Notes: generated by a model not told the origin, from the sequence alone. A DNA stretch of 64,000 nt from Paenibacillus massiliensis 2301065 = DSM 16942 (GCF_000377505.1 NZ_KB898185.1:372001-436000), one strand, 5' to 3'. Positions 1 through 9,071 are shown, numbered from the stretch's first letter. Numbers and translations: made by a program.

Positions 1-801
1 CTTGAAGACCCGCTCACGCTGGCTGAAATACTCCCAGACAGGACCGGATATGACATAGCCTCCATCGGCACGACCATACAAATTGATAATATCAGCAATA
101 CAATCACGAATCGCCGCTACATCGTAGATGGTAATCTCGGGACTGCGCCGAAGCCCAAATAGACTAGAGAAATCTGTAGCCCCAATTCGTACATTTAGCA
201 CATACTCGGCATGATCATCAATGACCTGCTTCAGATACTGCAAAGTATCCCAGCGCGTCTCACGATAAATAATTTCTGCGGTTTCCAGAATTGGCATCGC
301 ATACAGCGTTGGAAATTCCGAGGATCTCTGCCGATTATATTCAAGAATGAGATTCATGTACGACTTCGCGTTATGGAGCCCGAACTTGGGCAGTGCGATT
401 CCAGTAAGCAGACTGACGCGCTCACCCAGTTGAATCAGAAGCTGCTCAAGCTGCTCCGGAGTCCTGACCCGAGCAAAGATCAGAGGCAATTTGTCATGCG
501 CAAGTCTTCCCGTGCCTAACGCCTCTTTCAGACCATCTAGATGCTGCCCAAGGCACCGTTCCGCCAGTTCAACCTGTCCATCGCCTATAGCATCCTCCAG
601 ATCTATTACAATGCTTGTTAGGCCTTCGTATTTGCCGCTCACAATCTCTTCCACGATATGCGGACGTGTTGCTGGCATGTATAAAGCAGCCCCAACGGTG
701 TATGCCAGGGTGTCCTTGCAGGTCCAACGGTCAAATGATTCAGGTGACATGTAAAACAGTGCCGCTTCTTCTTCAGCGTTCAAAAAGCTAAAGTATTTCA
801 G
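1..801 (-). CDS. HpcH/HpaI aldolase/citrate lyase-like protein of the ter locus (partial, CTG start)
   Basis: The minus strand is open from position 801 to the window edge (267 codons) and the gene continues beyond position 1. The N-terminus reads LKYFSFLNAEEEAALF. Later stretches such as SIVIDLEDAIGDGQ and YAMPILETAEIIY are typical of the citrate-lyase beta-chain / HpcH-HpaI TIM-barrel family; the acidic residues in the first are the expected metal ligands. The only codon placed well after a ribosome binding site (GGAGGG, 7-nt gap) is CTG; no ATG, GTG or TTG precedes it in a usable position. Family members occur in the biosynthetic part of Firmicute ter operons beside TerD and TerC proteins, and that is the context here. 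The substrate is unknown. A terminator separates it from terC, so it may have its own promoter or receive readthrough. The family call is fairly sure, the CTG start moderately so. Confidence 0.75.
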   Translation of the reverse strand, partial: MKYFSFLNAEEEAALFYMSPESFDRWTCKDTLAYTVGAALYMPATRPHIVEEIVSGKYEGLTSIVIDLEDAIGDGQVELAERCLGQHLDGLKEALGTGRLAHDKLPLIFARVRTPEQLEQLLIQLGERVSLLTGIALPKFGLHNAKSYMNLILEYNRQRSSEFPTLYAMPILETAEIIYRETRWDTLQYLKQVIDDHAEYVLNVRIGATDFSSLFGLRRSPEITIYDVAAIRDCIADIINLYGRADGGYVISGPVWEYFSQRERVFK

Positions 802-876
802 GGTACTTCCCTCCTTCTTCCGCTGTGACTTAAAGACCTTGCTGATGTCTTCATTTAGAGAAACTGTTGGAGGAGA

Positions 877-910
877 TAAAAACCAATCCCCCCATAAAAC
901 GGAGGGATTG
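877..910 (-). terminator. Rho-independent terminator after the TerC gene
   Basis: On the minus strand the stem CAATCCC-TCC pairs with GG-GGGATTG across a 7-nt loop and is followed by TTTTT. It lies about 80 bp after the TerC stop and 75 bp before the CTG start of the lyase-like gene. It therefore probably attenuates rather than ends ter operon transcription. Confidence 0.65.
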
Positions 911-988
911 TGGTGTCTAATTTTAGCATTCTAGACCATTTGATTCGTGTATTGCATCCCTGCAACATACTCATCTGTGAAAGCCGTA

Positions 989-1732
989 TTAAGCCTCACC
1001 TTTGTTTTCGTTGTTGGCTTTTTTGCTCTTGTAGCTACTTAACAGCATCGCCCCCACGAAAACAGCAATCAGCAGTGAGAAGAAAGCAACATTTGGAATA
1101 TGAACGCCAAATGCGCTTAGCATCATTTTACCGGAGATAATGGCGATCAAGATGAAGGCCGCCTTCTCTAGTTCCGGGAACTTCTCTATCAGGCGAAGGA
1201 ATACTTGGGCCACACCACGCATCATAAGCACCCCGATGATACCTCCAAGGAAAAGAACCCAGATCTGCTCACTTACACCGAACGCAGCAATAACACTGTC
1301 AATACTGAAGGCAATGTCCATGAGTTCGACCATGAGCACTGTTCGCCAGAAGGAATATTGCTTACCTTCGTGAGTATCCTCACCACTTGACTTGAATAGC
1401 CCCTTGTAAGCAATGTACAGCAGGTACAGTGCTCCAATAACCTTAATTAGTGTGAACTTTACTAAGATTGTTCCGAGACCAATAGCAATGAAGCGGAAGA
1501 TGTACGCGCCAAGAATACCGTAGAATAATGCGCGCTTTTGCTGTTCTTTTGGTAAATGTCGGACCATGACAGCCAGCACCAGTGCATTATCAGCCGACAA
1601 CAGGCCCTCGAGAATGATCAGAGTACCAATAATTCCCCAACTAACAGGATCAGAAAGTGTAGCTACAATTTCGGACCAGGAGAAGAAGTGACCATAATTC
1701 TCGCCAATACTTCTAAAAAAGTCACTAAACAT
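989..1732 (-). CDS. TerC family integral membrane protein
   Basis: 247 aa polytopic membrane protein of the TerC family (YceF/YkoY type). Two family signatures are visible: EGLLSADNALVLAVMVRHLP near residue 42 and ELMDIAFSIDSVIAAFG near residue 135. Both put acidic residues inside membrane helices, as expected for metal-ion handling. About seven hydrophobic segments are present and the tail is short and lysine-rich. The start follows a GGAGG site. It lies 29 bp after the fused TerD protein and is read in the same direction, so it belongs to the ter operon. TerC proteins act in the membrane with TerD-domain proteins in tellurite and envelope stress resistance; some are manganese exporters. Which role applies here cannot be told from sequence. 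Confidence 0.9.
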   Translation of the reverse strand: MFSDFFRSIGENYGHFFSWSEIVATLSDPVSWGIIGTLIILEGLLSADNALVLAVMVRHLPKEQQKRALFYGILGAYIFRFIAIGLGTILVKFTLIKVIGALYLLYIAYKGLFKSSGEDTHEGKQYSFWRTVLMVELMDIAFSIDSVIAAFGVSEQIWVLFLGGIIGVLMMRGVAQVFLRLIEKFPELEKAAFILIAIISGKMMLSAFGVHIPNVAFFSLLIAVFVGAMLLSSYKSKKANNENKGEA

Positions 1733-1761
1733 GAAGAGGCGGCCTCCGCTAATTCAAATTA

Positions 1762-3003
1762 TTATTTACTACCGGCTGTCCAACGCATATTCCAACCATG
1801 AGCTCGATCCAATTGTTTATGACCAGAATAAAACTGGACAATCCGCTCAATGCTGAAAGTCTCGTTATTGACATTACGAAACATAGCAATGCCACACATC
1901 CCATGCGAGCTTCCATATTCGTTCATACGAACGATGATATCTGGACCATCTTTTTGATAAATGGTGACAATACCATCAGCTTGAGACCAATTAGCAACTC
2001 CGTCATAGATATACGTGAACACAAGAATACGATTAATTTCGGAGATTTTGGCACCATTAATCCGGAGGTTCTCACCTGTCTTAATCGATCCGGTTCGATC
2101 GTCACCATCAAGGGAGATATACGGGAAGCGATTCAAAGAACCGAAGGACCTCCCAAGCGCTTGTACGACCCCTTTACTGCCATCCTTCATCTCATACAGA
2201 CAGCCAAGATCCAGATCAACACCACTACTCCGTCCAAACAGCCCTCGACTCGTCTGTTGGTTCCAATTCAGATTAATTAGAATCTCACCCAGTACCCCAC
2301 TGGCATTTTTCTTCAGGTTAATGGAATCGCCCTTTTTCTTCAGCTCAATCTTGCTCAAATTAAGTTCAGACTTGGGCTGAGAAATAGGCGCGGGAGGGGG
2401 TATTGGAGCTGGAGGCACCGGAACAGGTGGAGGCGTAGATGAGGCAGAAAGACTACTGTCCACTTCCACACCGAAATTACCACACAACGCATTCAGCCCT
2501 CCTGCAAAGCCCGCTCCTACCGCATTGAATTTCCATTCACTGTTATAGCGGTAAAGCTCGCCGATGACAATCGCTGTCTCGACAGTCAAGCCACTGGCTA
2601 GATCGAATCTCAGCACCTCTTGACCCAACGCATCATCAACAAAGCTGATATACGCATTCTGAACCTGCCCAAAGCTCTGTCCTCGGGTTTCTCCGTCATA
2701 AATAGTGAGACTAAAAGCAATCTTCTCAATGCGTACCGGAATCCTGCCTAGATCGATATTAAATAACTTTTTGGCAGTTGTCCCTACTGCATCGCTATAT
2801 GTGATAAATCCGGCGGTAGGCTGATTATAAAAGATAAAATCCTCATCCCCAGACACCTTTCCTCTGGCATCAAGCAAGAAGGCAGATGTGTCAAGGTCGA
2901 GCATCGAAGACGCGTCCCAGCCAATAGCGACGGTCAACCGCGCAAGTCCGGGATTGACCTTAGTCAGATCAGCCTTTTGGCCTTTTATAATAGTCACAGC
3001 CAT
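1762..3003 (-). CDS. Two-domain TerD/TerA-like stress protein with proline-rich linker
   Basis: 413 aa. Residues 1-180 form a TerD domain (MAVTIIKGQKADLTK start, LDLDTSAFLLDARG). Residues 182-211 are a Ser/Pro-rich linker. Residues 212-413 form a second beta-rich domain of the TerA-like type (GEILINLNWNQ, DLDLGCLYEMKDG, FTYIYDGVANW). TerD domains bind calcium through acidic loops. In the first domain here the loop that reads [14 protein letters not shown] in its neighbours is replaced by a non-acidic stretch, so one calcium site is probably lost. The second domain has an acidic DLDLG segment. It is the fourth gene of the ter operon, 30 bp after the preceding TerD gene. The linker suggests it joins TerD partners; that is inference. 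Confidence 0.88.
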   Translation of the reverse strand: MAVTIIKGQKADLTKVNPGLARLTVAIGWDASSMLDLDTSAFLLDARGKVSGDEDFIFYNQPTAGFITYSDAVGTTAKKLFNIDLGRIPVRIEKIAFSLTIYDGETRGQSFGQVQNAYISFVDDALGQEVLRFDLASGLTVETAIVIGELYRYNSEWKFNAVGAGFAGGLNALCGNFGVEVDSSLSASSTPPPVPVPPAPIPPPAPISQPKSELNLSKIELKKKGDSINLKKNASGVLGEILINLNWNQQTSRGLFGRSSGVDLDLGCLYEMKDGSKGVVQALGRSFGSLNRFPYISLDGDDRTGSIKTGENLRINGAKISEINRILVFTYIYDGVANWSQADGIVTIYQKDGPDIIVRMNEYGSSHGMCGIAMFRNVNNETFSIERIVQFYSGHKQLDRAHGWNMRWTAGSK

Positions 3004-3033
3004 CAGTAATCCACCTTTTCTATGTGTTCAATC

Positions 3034-3615
3034 CTATTGAGCATCTAGACCGTAATTTTTGCAAAGTGCAGCCAAGCCTCCGGAAAACCCGCTACCAATC
3101 GCTTGGAACTTCCAGTCTGCTCCTGAACGGTAAAATTCACAAAAGACCACTGCTGTCTCCGTAGAGAAATCCTCTCCCAGATCAAAGCGAAGCACTTCAT
3201 TATCATTAGAAGCGTCCACAACACGTACAAATGCATTGGAAACCTGGCCGAAATTTTGAGCACGTGCCTCATACTCATAAATAGTGACGGTAATTCCTAT
3301 ACGTTGGATATTTGCTGGCACTTTACTGAAGTCAACTATGATCTGCTCATCGTCGCCTTCTCCTTCACCAGTCCGGTTATCCCCTGTATGGCTTACAGAA
3401 CCCGCTCCACCATTTGGATTATTATAGAACACGAAATCCTCGATTCCTTTGGCCTTACCATCCTCATGTAGCAAAAATGCCGATGCGTCAAGGTCAAAGT
3501 CTACGCCACCGCTATATTTGTTGGTATCCCATCCTAGTCCAACCACAACACGCACAAGGCCTGGATTTGTTTTGGTCAAGTCAATTCGTTGCCCTTTGGC
3601 TAAGCTGATTGTCAT
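3034..3615 (-). CDS. TerD family stress protein
   Basis: 193 aa, the standard single-domain TerD length. It has the N-terminal signature ([14 protein letters not shown]), the first acidic loop ([14 protein letters not shown]) and the second ([16 protein letters not shown]), so both calcium-binding sites look intact. It is likely a soluble cytoplasmic protein acting at the inner face of the membrane with TerC, as in the yceCDE genes of Bacillus. It is third in the operon and is preceded by an AAGGCGG site. The neighbouring TerD at 3760 is its closest paralogue in the window. Confidence 0.92.
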   Translation of the reverse strand: MTISLAKGQRIDLTKTNPGLVRVVVGLGWDTNKYSGGVDFDLDASAFLLHEDGKAKGIEDFVFYNNPNGGAGSVSHTGDNRTGEGEGDDEQIIVDFSKVPANIQRIGITVTIYEYEARAQNFGQVSNAFVRVVDASNDNEVLRFDLGEDFSTETAVVFCEFYRSGADWKFQAIGSGFSGGLAALCKNYGLDAQ

Positions 3616-3759
3616 TCTTAAATTCCGCCTTTCCGTGATCTTAAGGTAAAGCGTAAACCTGTAACCGTGATAATCTGGATTATAAAATCCCTTCTACTAA
3701 CTAACGTTCCCCAGCCTAACAGGCCGGAGAACGTTAGTTCAATCCCAACTTAATACTTA

Positions 3760-4332
3760 TTACAGACCATAATCGCGGGTCAGACCAAGCAAGCCGTCCT
3801 TATATCCGCTGCCAATGGCATTGAATTTCCATTCTCCACCATGACGATACAGCTCTCCTACCACAACCCCAGTCTCAATGGAGAAATCTTCTCCCAGATC
3901 GAACCGGACAATTTCTTCATTGTTGGCATCATTGACAATACGAGCATACGCGCGTGAGACTTGTCCAAAATTCTGACTGCGCTCTTGCGCCTCATAGATG
4001 GTGATCGTAAATGCAATCTTCTCTACGTTGGCAGGCACGCCAAGCAAATCGACTTTGATTTGCTCATCATCGCCATCACCCTCACCTGTCCGGTTATCCC
4101 CCGTATGAACCACGGAGCCATTTTCATTTTGTGGATTGTTGTAGAAAATAAAGTTTTTCTCGCCTTCCACTTTACCCGCAGCATTCGTGCAAAATACAGA
4201 CACATCTAAGTCAAAATCTTTACCGCCATCATATTTATTCGTATCCCAGCCGAGACCAACAGTGATCTTGCTCAAGCCCGGATTCGTTTTTGTTAAATCT
4301 ACTTTTTGCCCTTTGGATAGATTGATTGCCAT
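3760..4332 (-). CDS. TerD family stress protein
   Basis: 190 aa single-domain TerD protein. It carries [14 protein letters not shown] at the N-terminus, [13 protein letters not shown] as the first acidic loop and [16 protein letters not shown] as the second. The resemblance to the protein at 3034 suggests a tandem gene duplication within the operon. The 144-bp gap between the two contains an imperfect inverted repeat (CGTTCTCCGGC-type arms near 3700-3740) that could be an internal processing or termination hairpin. The role is inferred from family: tellurite and general envelope stress resistance. Confidence 0.92.
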   Translation of the reverse strand: MAINLSKGQKVDLTKTNPGLSKITVGLGWDTNKYDGGKDFDLDVSVFCTNAAGKVEGEKNFIFYNNPQNENGSVVHTGDNRTGEGDGDDEQIKVDLLGVPANVEKIAFTITIYEAQERSQNFGQVSRAYARIVNDANNEEIVRFDLGEDFSIETGVVVGELYRHGGEWKFNAIGSGYKDGLLGLTRDYGL

Positions 4333-4400
4333 GAAATTCTCACTCCGCTCTTTTATATTCTAAAATGCTCGTCCAGCGACTTTCATGATAGATAAAATAG

Positions 4401-4994
4401 TTACGTATAACGACGGGCGAGCTCATTTATATGTACTGCATGAGCACCTTCACCAATAGCAGAGAATTTCCAATCATTGTTATGACGGTACAACTCTCCA
4501 CAAATTAGAGCTGTCATTCCTCCGTAATTATCTGATAAGTTAAAGCGCACTAGCTCCTGAGAGTTTCCGCCATCCAAAATACGGATATAGGCTCGCTCAA
4601 TCATTCCGAAATCCTGTTTGCGATTCACACAATCGTAAATATTCACTACAATAAGAATTTTGTGCACATCAGCAGGGACATCTGAAAGGTTGATCATGAT
4701 TTGCTCATCGTCACCTTCACCTTGACCTGTTAGATTGTCACCAGAGTGAATGACTGATCGGCACTGACTTTGCTTGTTATGAAAACAGACAAGGTTGGTA
4801 TCCTTCGCAAGTCTTCCACTCTCATCCAGCAGCAAAGCAGAAGCGTCACAATCAATGTTCGTCTGCTTCAATCTGCCAAAAAATCCTTTTGGAGTGGCTG
4901 GGTCCCATCCAAGTCCAGCAATAACCTTCGTGAGATTTGCCTTTCCTTTGGTAAGATCAATCTTCTGACCTTTAACCAAACTAATTCCGGCCAT
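4401..4994 (-). CDS. TerD family stress protein, first gene of the ter operon
   Basis: 197 aa when started at the ATG at 4994, which sits 5 nt after a perfect AAGGAGGTGA; an in-frame GTG three codons upstream overlaps that site and is unlikely. It has the TerD signature KGQKIDLTKGKANLTK and acidic loops NIDCDASALLLDESG and HSGDNLTGQGEGDDEQ. Between them an insert containing FFGRLKQT lengthens the first loop, a feature of the YceC-like subgroup. It opens the operon 4994-989: three single TerD proteins, a two-domain TerD/TerA-like protein, then TerC. Confidence 0.92.
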   Translation of the reverse strand: MAGISLVKGQKIDLTKGKANLTKVIAGLGWDPATPKGFFGRLKQTNIDCDASALLLDESGRLAKDTNLVCFHNKQSQCRSVIHSGDNLTGQGEGDDEQIMINLSDVPADVHKILIVVNIYDCVNRKQDFGMIERAYIRILDGGNSQELVRFNLSDNYGGMTALICGELYRHNNDWKFSAIGEGAHAVHINELARRYT

Positions 4995-5197
4995 GATATT
5001 CACCTCCTTTCACGAGTCTAGTGTCTATTAACTCAAGATTCGACATATCATGACTGTATCTCTCATGGACCAGATCCCTGTCAAAGGCATCTAAATCCTG
5101 ACTCAAACTTAAATATTCCGCCAGCTTGTTTTTTTGCAGATATGTGCCCTTCAAGGAATGAAAAACCTTTGGAATCACAGTTAAATTATTCCTCTAC

Positions 5198-5226
5198 TAT
5201 ACGCTTTTTTTTGTCATTTTTCTACA
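5198..5226 (-). promoter_or_regulatory. Candidate ECF-sigma promoter of the ter operon
   Basis: On the minus strand TGTAGA, a 17-nt spacer and CGTATA lie about 200 bp before the first TerD gene. This resembles ECF promoters (TGAAAC/TGTAAC, 16-17 nt, CGTA/CGTC) such as those of the Bacillus yce ter operon, although the -35 match is weak. No good SigA promoter was seen in the same gap. Confidence 0.35.
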
Positions 5227-5357
5227 TAGAATAGTAAACACAATAATAAAATTAAGAGTGCAGACATTGATAATGACGAAAAATGTCGAACTTTCATATT
5301 TTTTCGAATTCAAAAAATGCCCTGCATTATTTTCATAATAATGGTACAGGATTATGA

Positions 5358-5403
5358 CAAAAAAACGCAGTCTTCAGGTAAATCATAATCCTGAATCTGC
5401 GTT
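5358..5403 (-). terminator. Terminator after the DUF6509-like gene
   Basis: On the minus strand ACGCAG-TTCAGG pairs with CCTGAA-CTGCGT around a loop of about 11 nt and is followed by seven T. It starts 14 bp after the stop of the gene at 5417. It separates the helicase transcript from the ter operon. Confidence 0.85.
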
Positions 5404-5416
5404 TAATTTCCAAAAT

Positions 5417-5734
5417 CTATTCCTCGGCCGTCCCGGTTATAATTTCTGTCTCATGCTCTCGGCAGAAGGCTTCCAGCGCCTCTAGCTCGTCCTCTTCCAG
5501 ATCATAGGCCAGATAGTTACCTGAGGTGCGCTCAAGTAGCTCATATTTCACGATGCCATTCGGACGCTGTTCTGCTCCGACGCCATAGATGACTCTGGCC
5601 GACAGTCCGTTCTCCGAATATAGCTCATCCTCCTCGTCAACTTCCAGCTCCAGCACTACCTCATAGCGCTTACCCGGAATGATGCCGAACGGATCCCTGA
5701 TTTCCTCGCTTGAAAAAGCTGTTATCGTTATCAT
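5417..5734 (-). CDS. Conserved acidic protein, DUF6509-like
   Basis: 105 aa, strongly acidic. The N-terminal part (MITITAFSSEEIRDPFGIIPGKRYEV) and the DEEDELYSENGLSARVIYGV stretch match my memory of the small Bacillus/Paenibacillus family DUF6509, sometimes mislabelled pullulanase. No catalytic motif, signal peptide or membrane segment is visible. It lies 25 bp after the helicase gene, is read in the same direction and is followed by a strong terminator, so the two are probably co-transcribed. Function is unknown. Confidence 0.75.
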   Translation of the reverse strand: MITITAFSSEEIRDPFGIIPGKRYEVVLELEVDEEDELYSENGLSARVIYGVGAEQRPNGIVKYELLERTSGNYLAYDLEEDELEALEAFCREHETEIITGTAEE

Positions 5735-5759
5735 CTAACCAGACTCCTCTGAATTCAAT

Positions 5760-7685
5760 TTAGGCAAAGTGCCCCAGCAATGCAGCCACTTGTTGTTGAA
5801 CATCCTCATGCTCCTTACGGCTACTAAGAATGGAGACAATCCCGTTATCCGTGTGACTGCGAATTAGACGTCCGATTCCCTGCCTGAGTCGCAGTAGCAT
5901 ATAAGGAAGCTCCACATCATGCAGCGCACTGGAAGCATCTCTCCGCTTCGCATTGAATACCGGATCAGCCGGCGGGAACGGTAGATCCCAGATGATGACA
6001 TGCGACAACGCCGGTCCTGGGATATCCAGCCCTTCCCATAGCGAGACCGCACAGAGCACGCTACTTTCATCTTGCTGGAAGCGGGAGATCAGATGGCTGA
6101 TCTCGGCTGTTCCCTCATACAGCATCGTATACTGACGATTAGCTACTTCCCCATACTGACTGCTTTGGAAGTTATCAAGCTCTTCTCGCGACGGGAATAA
6201 TACGAGTGCTTTCCCACCGCTAGCTTCCAGTAATTCAAGTACCTTCTGTGACTTTTGTTCCTCTGGCTCCTGGTACAATGCTGTACGCATTTGCTCCGTA
6301 TAATGATAGGGGGACGGTACAGTAAAGGACAGATAATCCTCCAGACCAAGGCTGTCTGCCATGTACTGGAAGGAATCTTGGGCCGATAGGGTTGCTGAGG
6401 AGAACACGATCGGCATCTTTTTGGAGAAGACACGCTCACGCAAAATCGCCTTTACTCCCTTTGGCATCATAACAAGTGTTAACCCATCCTGGTCTTCCCT
6501 AAGCCAAGTAATAAACTGACCAGGCTGCCTGAACAATGCCAATGCCGTCTGCAGCATCTCCAGATGCTCCTCTACGATCCTTAGCTGATATTCATTAAGC
6601 GAGAACAGCCCATCCTCGAATACCAGTTCTTCCTCAATCGTGGATAACAGGGACGAGAAGCGCTGCAACTCCGCTTTCAAGCGGTCCGTCATATGAATCT
6701 CCCGACGTTCAGAGCCTGACACCGCCTGACTATTCCTTGTCAGTAGCTCAAACAAGCCCTCGCTGCATTCAATAGCCTGATCGACCGCCATAGCCAATGA
6801 TTCTCGTACCTCTCCCTCCAAAAGACGAAGAATAATCTGTTCAAAAACACTATGCTTCAGCGAATAAGTCAGTGCATTCTGCGCTGCTTGCTCCAGCAAA
6901 TGCCCTTCATCAAAGACCACCGAGCTATGCTCCGGTAGAAGTGGTAGCTGTCCTTCACGCTTCTTGGATTCGTAGGTCCAGATATGCTCCATATAGAAAT
7001 CATGGGAACAGATAATCAAGTCCGTAGCCTTGCGGTAGTAATCCCGCGAGATGGTCTGACCACAGCGATGACGCTGAGCACATACCAGACAATCCTGGAA
7101 CACATCCCAACTCAAGCGGCTCCATTCCTGATCGGATAGCTGCGGGTAATCCTTGCGATTACCATAAGGCTCGAAGGTCTGCATGGTTCCTGGAAGACTC
7201 ACAAAGGCAGGAAGGCTCTCATAGATATCCTGGTAGCGCTCTTCCTCCATGCGAACTTGATCCAGCTTGTTCAAGCATATGAACTGCTCAGGCGATTTCC
7301 CCATGCGGGCATCAATCTGTAAATCCAGGTAACGTGCCAGCTTGGCAATATCCCCCTCAGGCTTCACCAGCTGTTCAATTAGCGATTCATCTGCACAAGC
7401 GATAATAGCTGGCTTTCGCGTATAACGTGCATAAGTGACAGCATACAGAAGGTAAGCGAGTGTCTTGCCGGTACCAACCCCTGCCTCTGCCAGAATGGTT
7501 TTTTTCTCTGCATAAGCCTTCTCCAATTGAAAGGCCATATAAATCTGCTCGTCTCTGACCTCGAAGCCAGCTTCGGGCAATACTTCATAAAAAACATCCG
7601 CAATCCAGTCGCTCGCTTGCTCCACGAACGGCCGGGACGGATCGAATGTAAACGGATATGTGATCAAGCTTACCTTAGCCTCCAC
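5760..7685 (-). CDS. DinG/XPD-type Fe-S ATP-dependent DNA helicase
   Basis: 641 aa superfamily 2 helicase of the DinG/YoaA/Rad3 group. The Walker A motif is EAGVGTGKT at residues 67-75 and the DEAH box is the variant DEGH at 259-262. Four cysteines (C137, C199, C202, C208) lie between them in the XPD-like spacing that holds a 4Fe-4S cluster. The C-terminal helicase domain ends with motif VI, RLRQGIGRLIRS. Unlike Bacillus DinG there is no N-terminal exonuclease domain. Expected role: 5'-3' unwinding of damaged or structured DNA, R-loops or D-loops. It ends in PADPVFNAKRR-type family sequence with no sign of truncation. The gene lies alone with a small acidic partner, not in an SOS cluster, and no LexA box was evident. 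Confidence 0.9.
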   Translation of the reverse strand: MEAKVSLITYPFTFDPSRPFVEQASDWIADVFYEVLPEAGFEVRDEQIYMAFQLEKAYAEKKTILAEAGVGTGKTLAYLLYAVTYARYTRKPAIIACADESLIEQLVKPEGDIAKLARYLDLQIDARMGKSPEQFICLNKLDQVRMEEERYQDIYESLPAFVSLPGTMQTFEPYGNRKDYPQLSDQEWSRLSWDVFQDCLVCAQRHRCGQTISRDYYRKATDLIICSHDFYMEHIWTYESKKREGQLPLLPEHSSVVFDEGHLLEQAAQNALTYSLKHSVFEQIILRLLEGEVRESLAMAVDQAIECSEGLFELLTRNSQAVSGSERREIHMTDRLKAELQRFSSLLSTIEEELVFEDGLFSLNEYQLRIVEEHLEMLQTALALFRQPGQFITWLREDQDGLTLVMMPKGVKAILRERVFSKKMPIVFSSATLSAQDSFQYMADSLGLEDYLSFTVPSPYHYTEQMRTALYQEPEEQKSQKVLELLEASGGKALVLFPSREELDNFQSSQYGEVANRQYTMLYEGTAEISHLISRFQQDESSVLCAVSLWEGLDIPGPALSHVIIWDLPFPPADPVFNAKRRDASSALHDVELPYMLLRLRQGIGRLIRSHTDNGIVSILSSRKEHEDVQQQVAALLGHFA

Positions 7686-7747
7686 TTTCTATTGAAATGA
7701 CTTCGTCATTATACCCTAAGGGAGTGCCAGTGTGAAGCTTGCCCCAT

Positions 7748-8167
7748 CTAGAGATTGCTGATCAAATCCTGGAGCCGGATTTCCAGTTGCATTCGCTCCA
7801 TCTTGAGCATCCAGATTTGCTCATTCCATAGCCTGCGCTCCCGCGCATTCGGCTCACTCCGCAGCCTGTTCATCAGTTCGGCCAGTCTCTCATTAATTGC
7901 ATCGAATTGCTCCCACAGCTGGTTGATCAATTCCTCTACTTCCTCTTGCTCATGCTCATCGTGCTCTCCATTATAATTATTGGCCATAGCAGCAACAGGC
8001 TTAGTTATGCCAACCTCTTCCTTATGCATTGTAGATAAATGGCGCAGTATATGGATCAATTCCTGTTCCCATAGATCGTCTCCAAGCTGCTGGGCGTAAT
8101 TCAGAAGATCCAGATAATCATCCGTTGCCTGGCTTAAATGCTTCGAACGTGACATGGATGTAGACAT
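7748..8167 (-). CDS. Hypothetical coiled-coil protein
   Basis: 139 aa with no recognised family. The N-terminus (residues 1-50) is mixed helical. An acidic stretch HDEHEQEEVEELINQLWEQ leads into a long predicted coiled coil to the C-terminus, rich in Leu, Arg, Glu and Met heptads. It contains four tryptophans and no signal peptide or membrane segment. The ATG at 8167 follows AAGGAGAG by 7 nt. It is read in the same direction as the helicase gene, 62 bp upstream of it, so they may share a transcript. Function cannot be assigned. Confidence 0.75.
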   Translation of the reverse strand: MSTSMSRSKHLSQATDDYLDLLNYAQQLGDDLWEQELIHILRHLSTMHKEEVGITKPVAAMANNYNGEHDEHEQEEVEELINQLWEQFDAINERLAELMNRLRSEPNARERRLWNEQIWMLKMERMQLEIRLQDLISNL

Positions 8168-8313
8168 AACGAATCTCTCCTTATTAGTTATGTATACCTA
8201 TCACTTTACTATGAATTGATGAAATTGCAAGATGCTACCCTGTATTTCTAGCTTTATTTTACAATTTACATCCCATGGTATAGATAGCAGCGCTTCTTCA
8301 AGTTCCATGTACC

Positions 8314-8365
8314 AAAAAAGCTGTCTGTATTTAGGAAGTCTGAAGTCTTCCCTATACACACAGCT
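8314..8365 (-). terminator. Terminator of the modAB operon
   Basis: An imperfect 19-20 bp inverted repeat (AGCTGTCTGTAT against the complement of ATACACACAGCT, with AGGAAG/CTTCC inside) is followed on the minus strand by TTTTTT. It begins about 40 bp after the modB stop. Confidence 0.8.
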
Positions 8366-8402
8366 CTCTGACTATAGAATATGTAACACTCGCTCTGATC
8401 CA

Positions 8403-9068
8403 TCAAATTTTTCTTCTAGCCACGAGCAGCATTATGAATGAAATGAACACAATGGCAGAAGTCCACGCCCAAGCCATCGGCTGGTTGCCAGCATCGACAG
8501 CAACATAAATGGCTGTTGGCACCGTCTGCGTCTTCTCCGGGATATTCCCGGCAATCATCAGCGTTGCTCCGAACTCGCCCAGCGAGCGGGCAAAGCCGAG
8601 AATGGCTGCGGTGAGCAACGAAGGATACGTCATCGGCAGCGTGATATAGCGAAACACCTGCCATTCCCCAGCTCCTGCGGATCTCGCAGAATCCTCCAGC
8701 GAATGATCCACGGCATCAAATGCGGTCTTCATCGTCTGATATACCAGTGGGAACGCCACCACAATGGATGCCAGCACGGCCGCCCACCAGGAGAAGATAA
8801 TCGGTGCATGGAACAGCCATTCAATCCATTGCCCCAGCCAGCTTCGGCGTCCCAACAAGACGAGAAGTAGAAAGCCGACGACCGTAGGCGGTAGCACTAA
8901 CGGAAGCATGAAGATCGTCTCCAGCACCAGCTTGCCACGCATGCGGCTCCGACTCATCCAGCGGGCTGCCAACACGCCTAGGACAAGCACAATTACACAG
9001 GACAGTGATGCGACCCGAAGTGAAAGCAGTACCGGAGGCCAGAACTCCGTCCAATTCACAGCAGTCAA
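8403..9068 (-). CDS. modB: Molybdate ABC transporter permease ModB
   Basis: 221 aa membrane protein with five to six hydrophobic helices. It carries the ModB/CysW-type cytoplasmic loop EDSARSAGAGEWQVFRYITLPMTYPSL (EAA motif) near residues 134-160, then SLGEFGATLMIAGNIPEKTQT, a sequence highly characteristic of ModB. It starts with TTG 4 bp after modA, behind AAGGCGG; a GTG three codons later is the alternative. It forms the membrane channel for molybdate uptake with ModA. No modC ATPase gene follows: a terminator and then an unrelated gene lie downstream. The ATPase must be encoded elsewhere or shared, as in Bacillus yvgLM. Confidence 0.93.
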   Translation of the reverse strand: MTAVNWTEFWPPVLLSLRVASLSCVIVLVLGVLAARWMSRSRMRGKLVLETIFMLPLVLPPTVVGFLLLVLLGRRSWLGQWIEWLFHAPIIFSWWAAVLASIVVAFPLVYQTMKTAFDAVDHSLEDSARSAGAGEWQVFRYITLPMTYPSLLTAAILGFARSLGEFGATLMIAGNIPEKTQTVPTAIYVAVDAGNQPMAWAWTSAIVFISFIMLLVARRKI

Positions 9069-9071
9069 CGA

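Noticed and set aside
4981..5178. 65-residue ORF on the minus strand just upstream of the first TerD gene
   Set aside because: GTG start without a proper binding site; its last codons read through the TerD ribosome binding site. Probably leader RNA.
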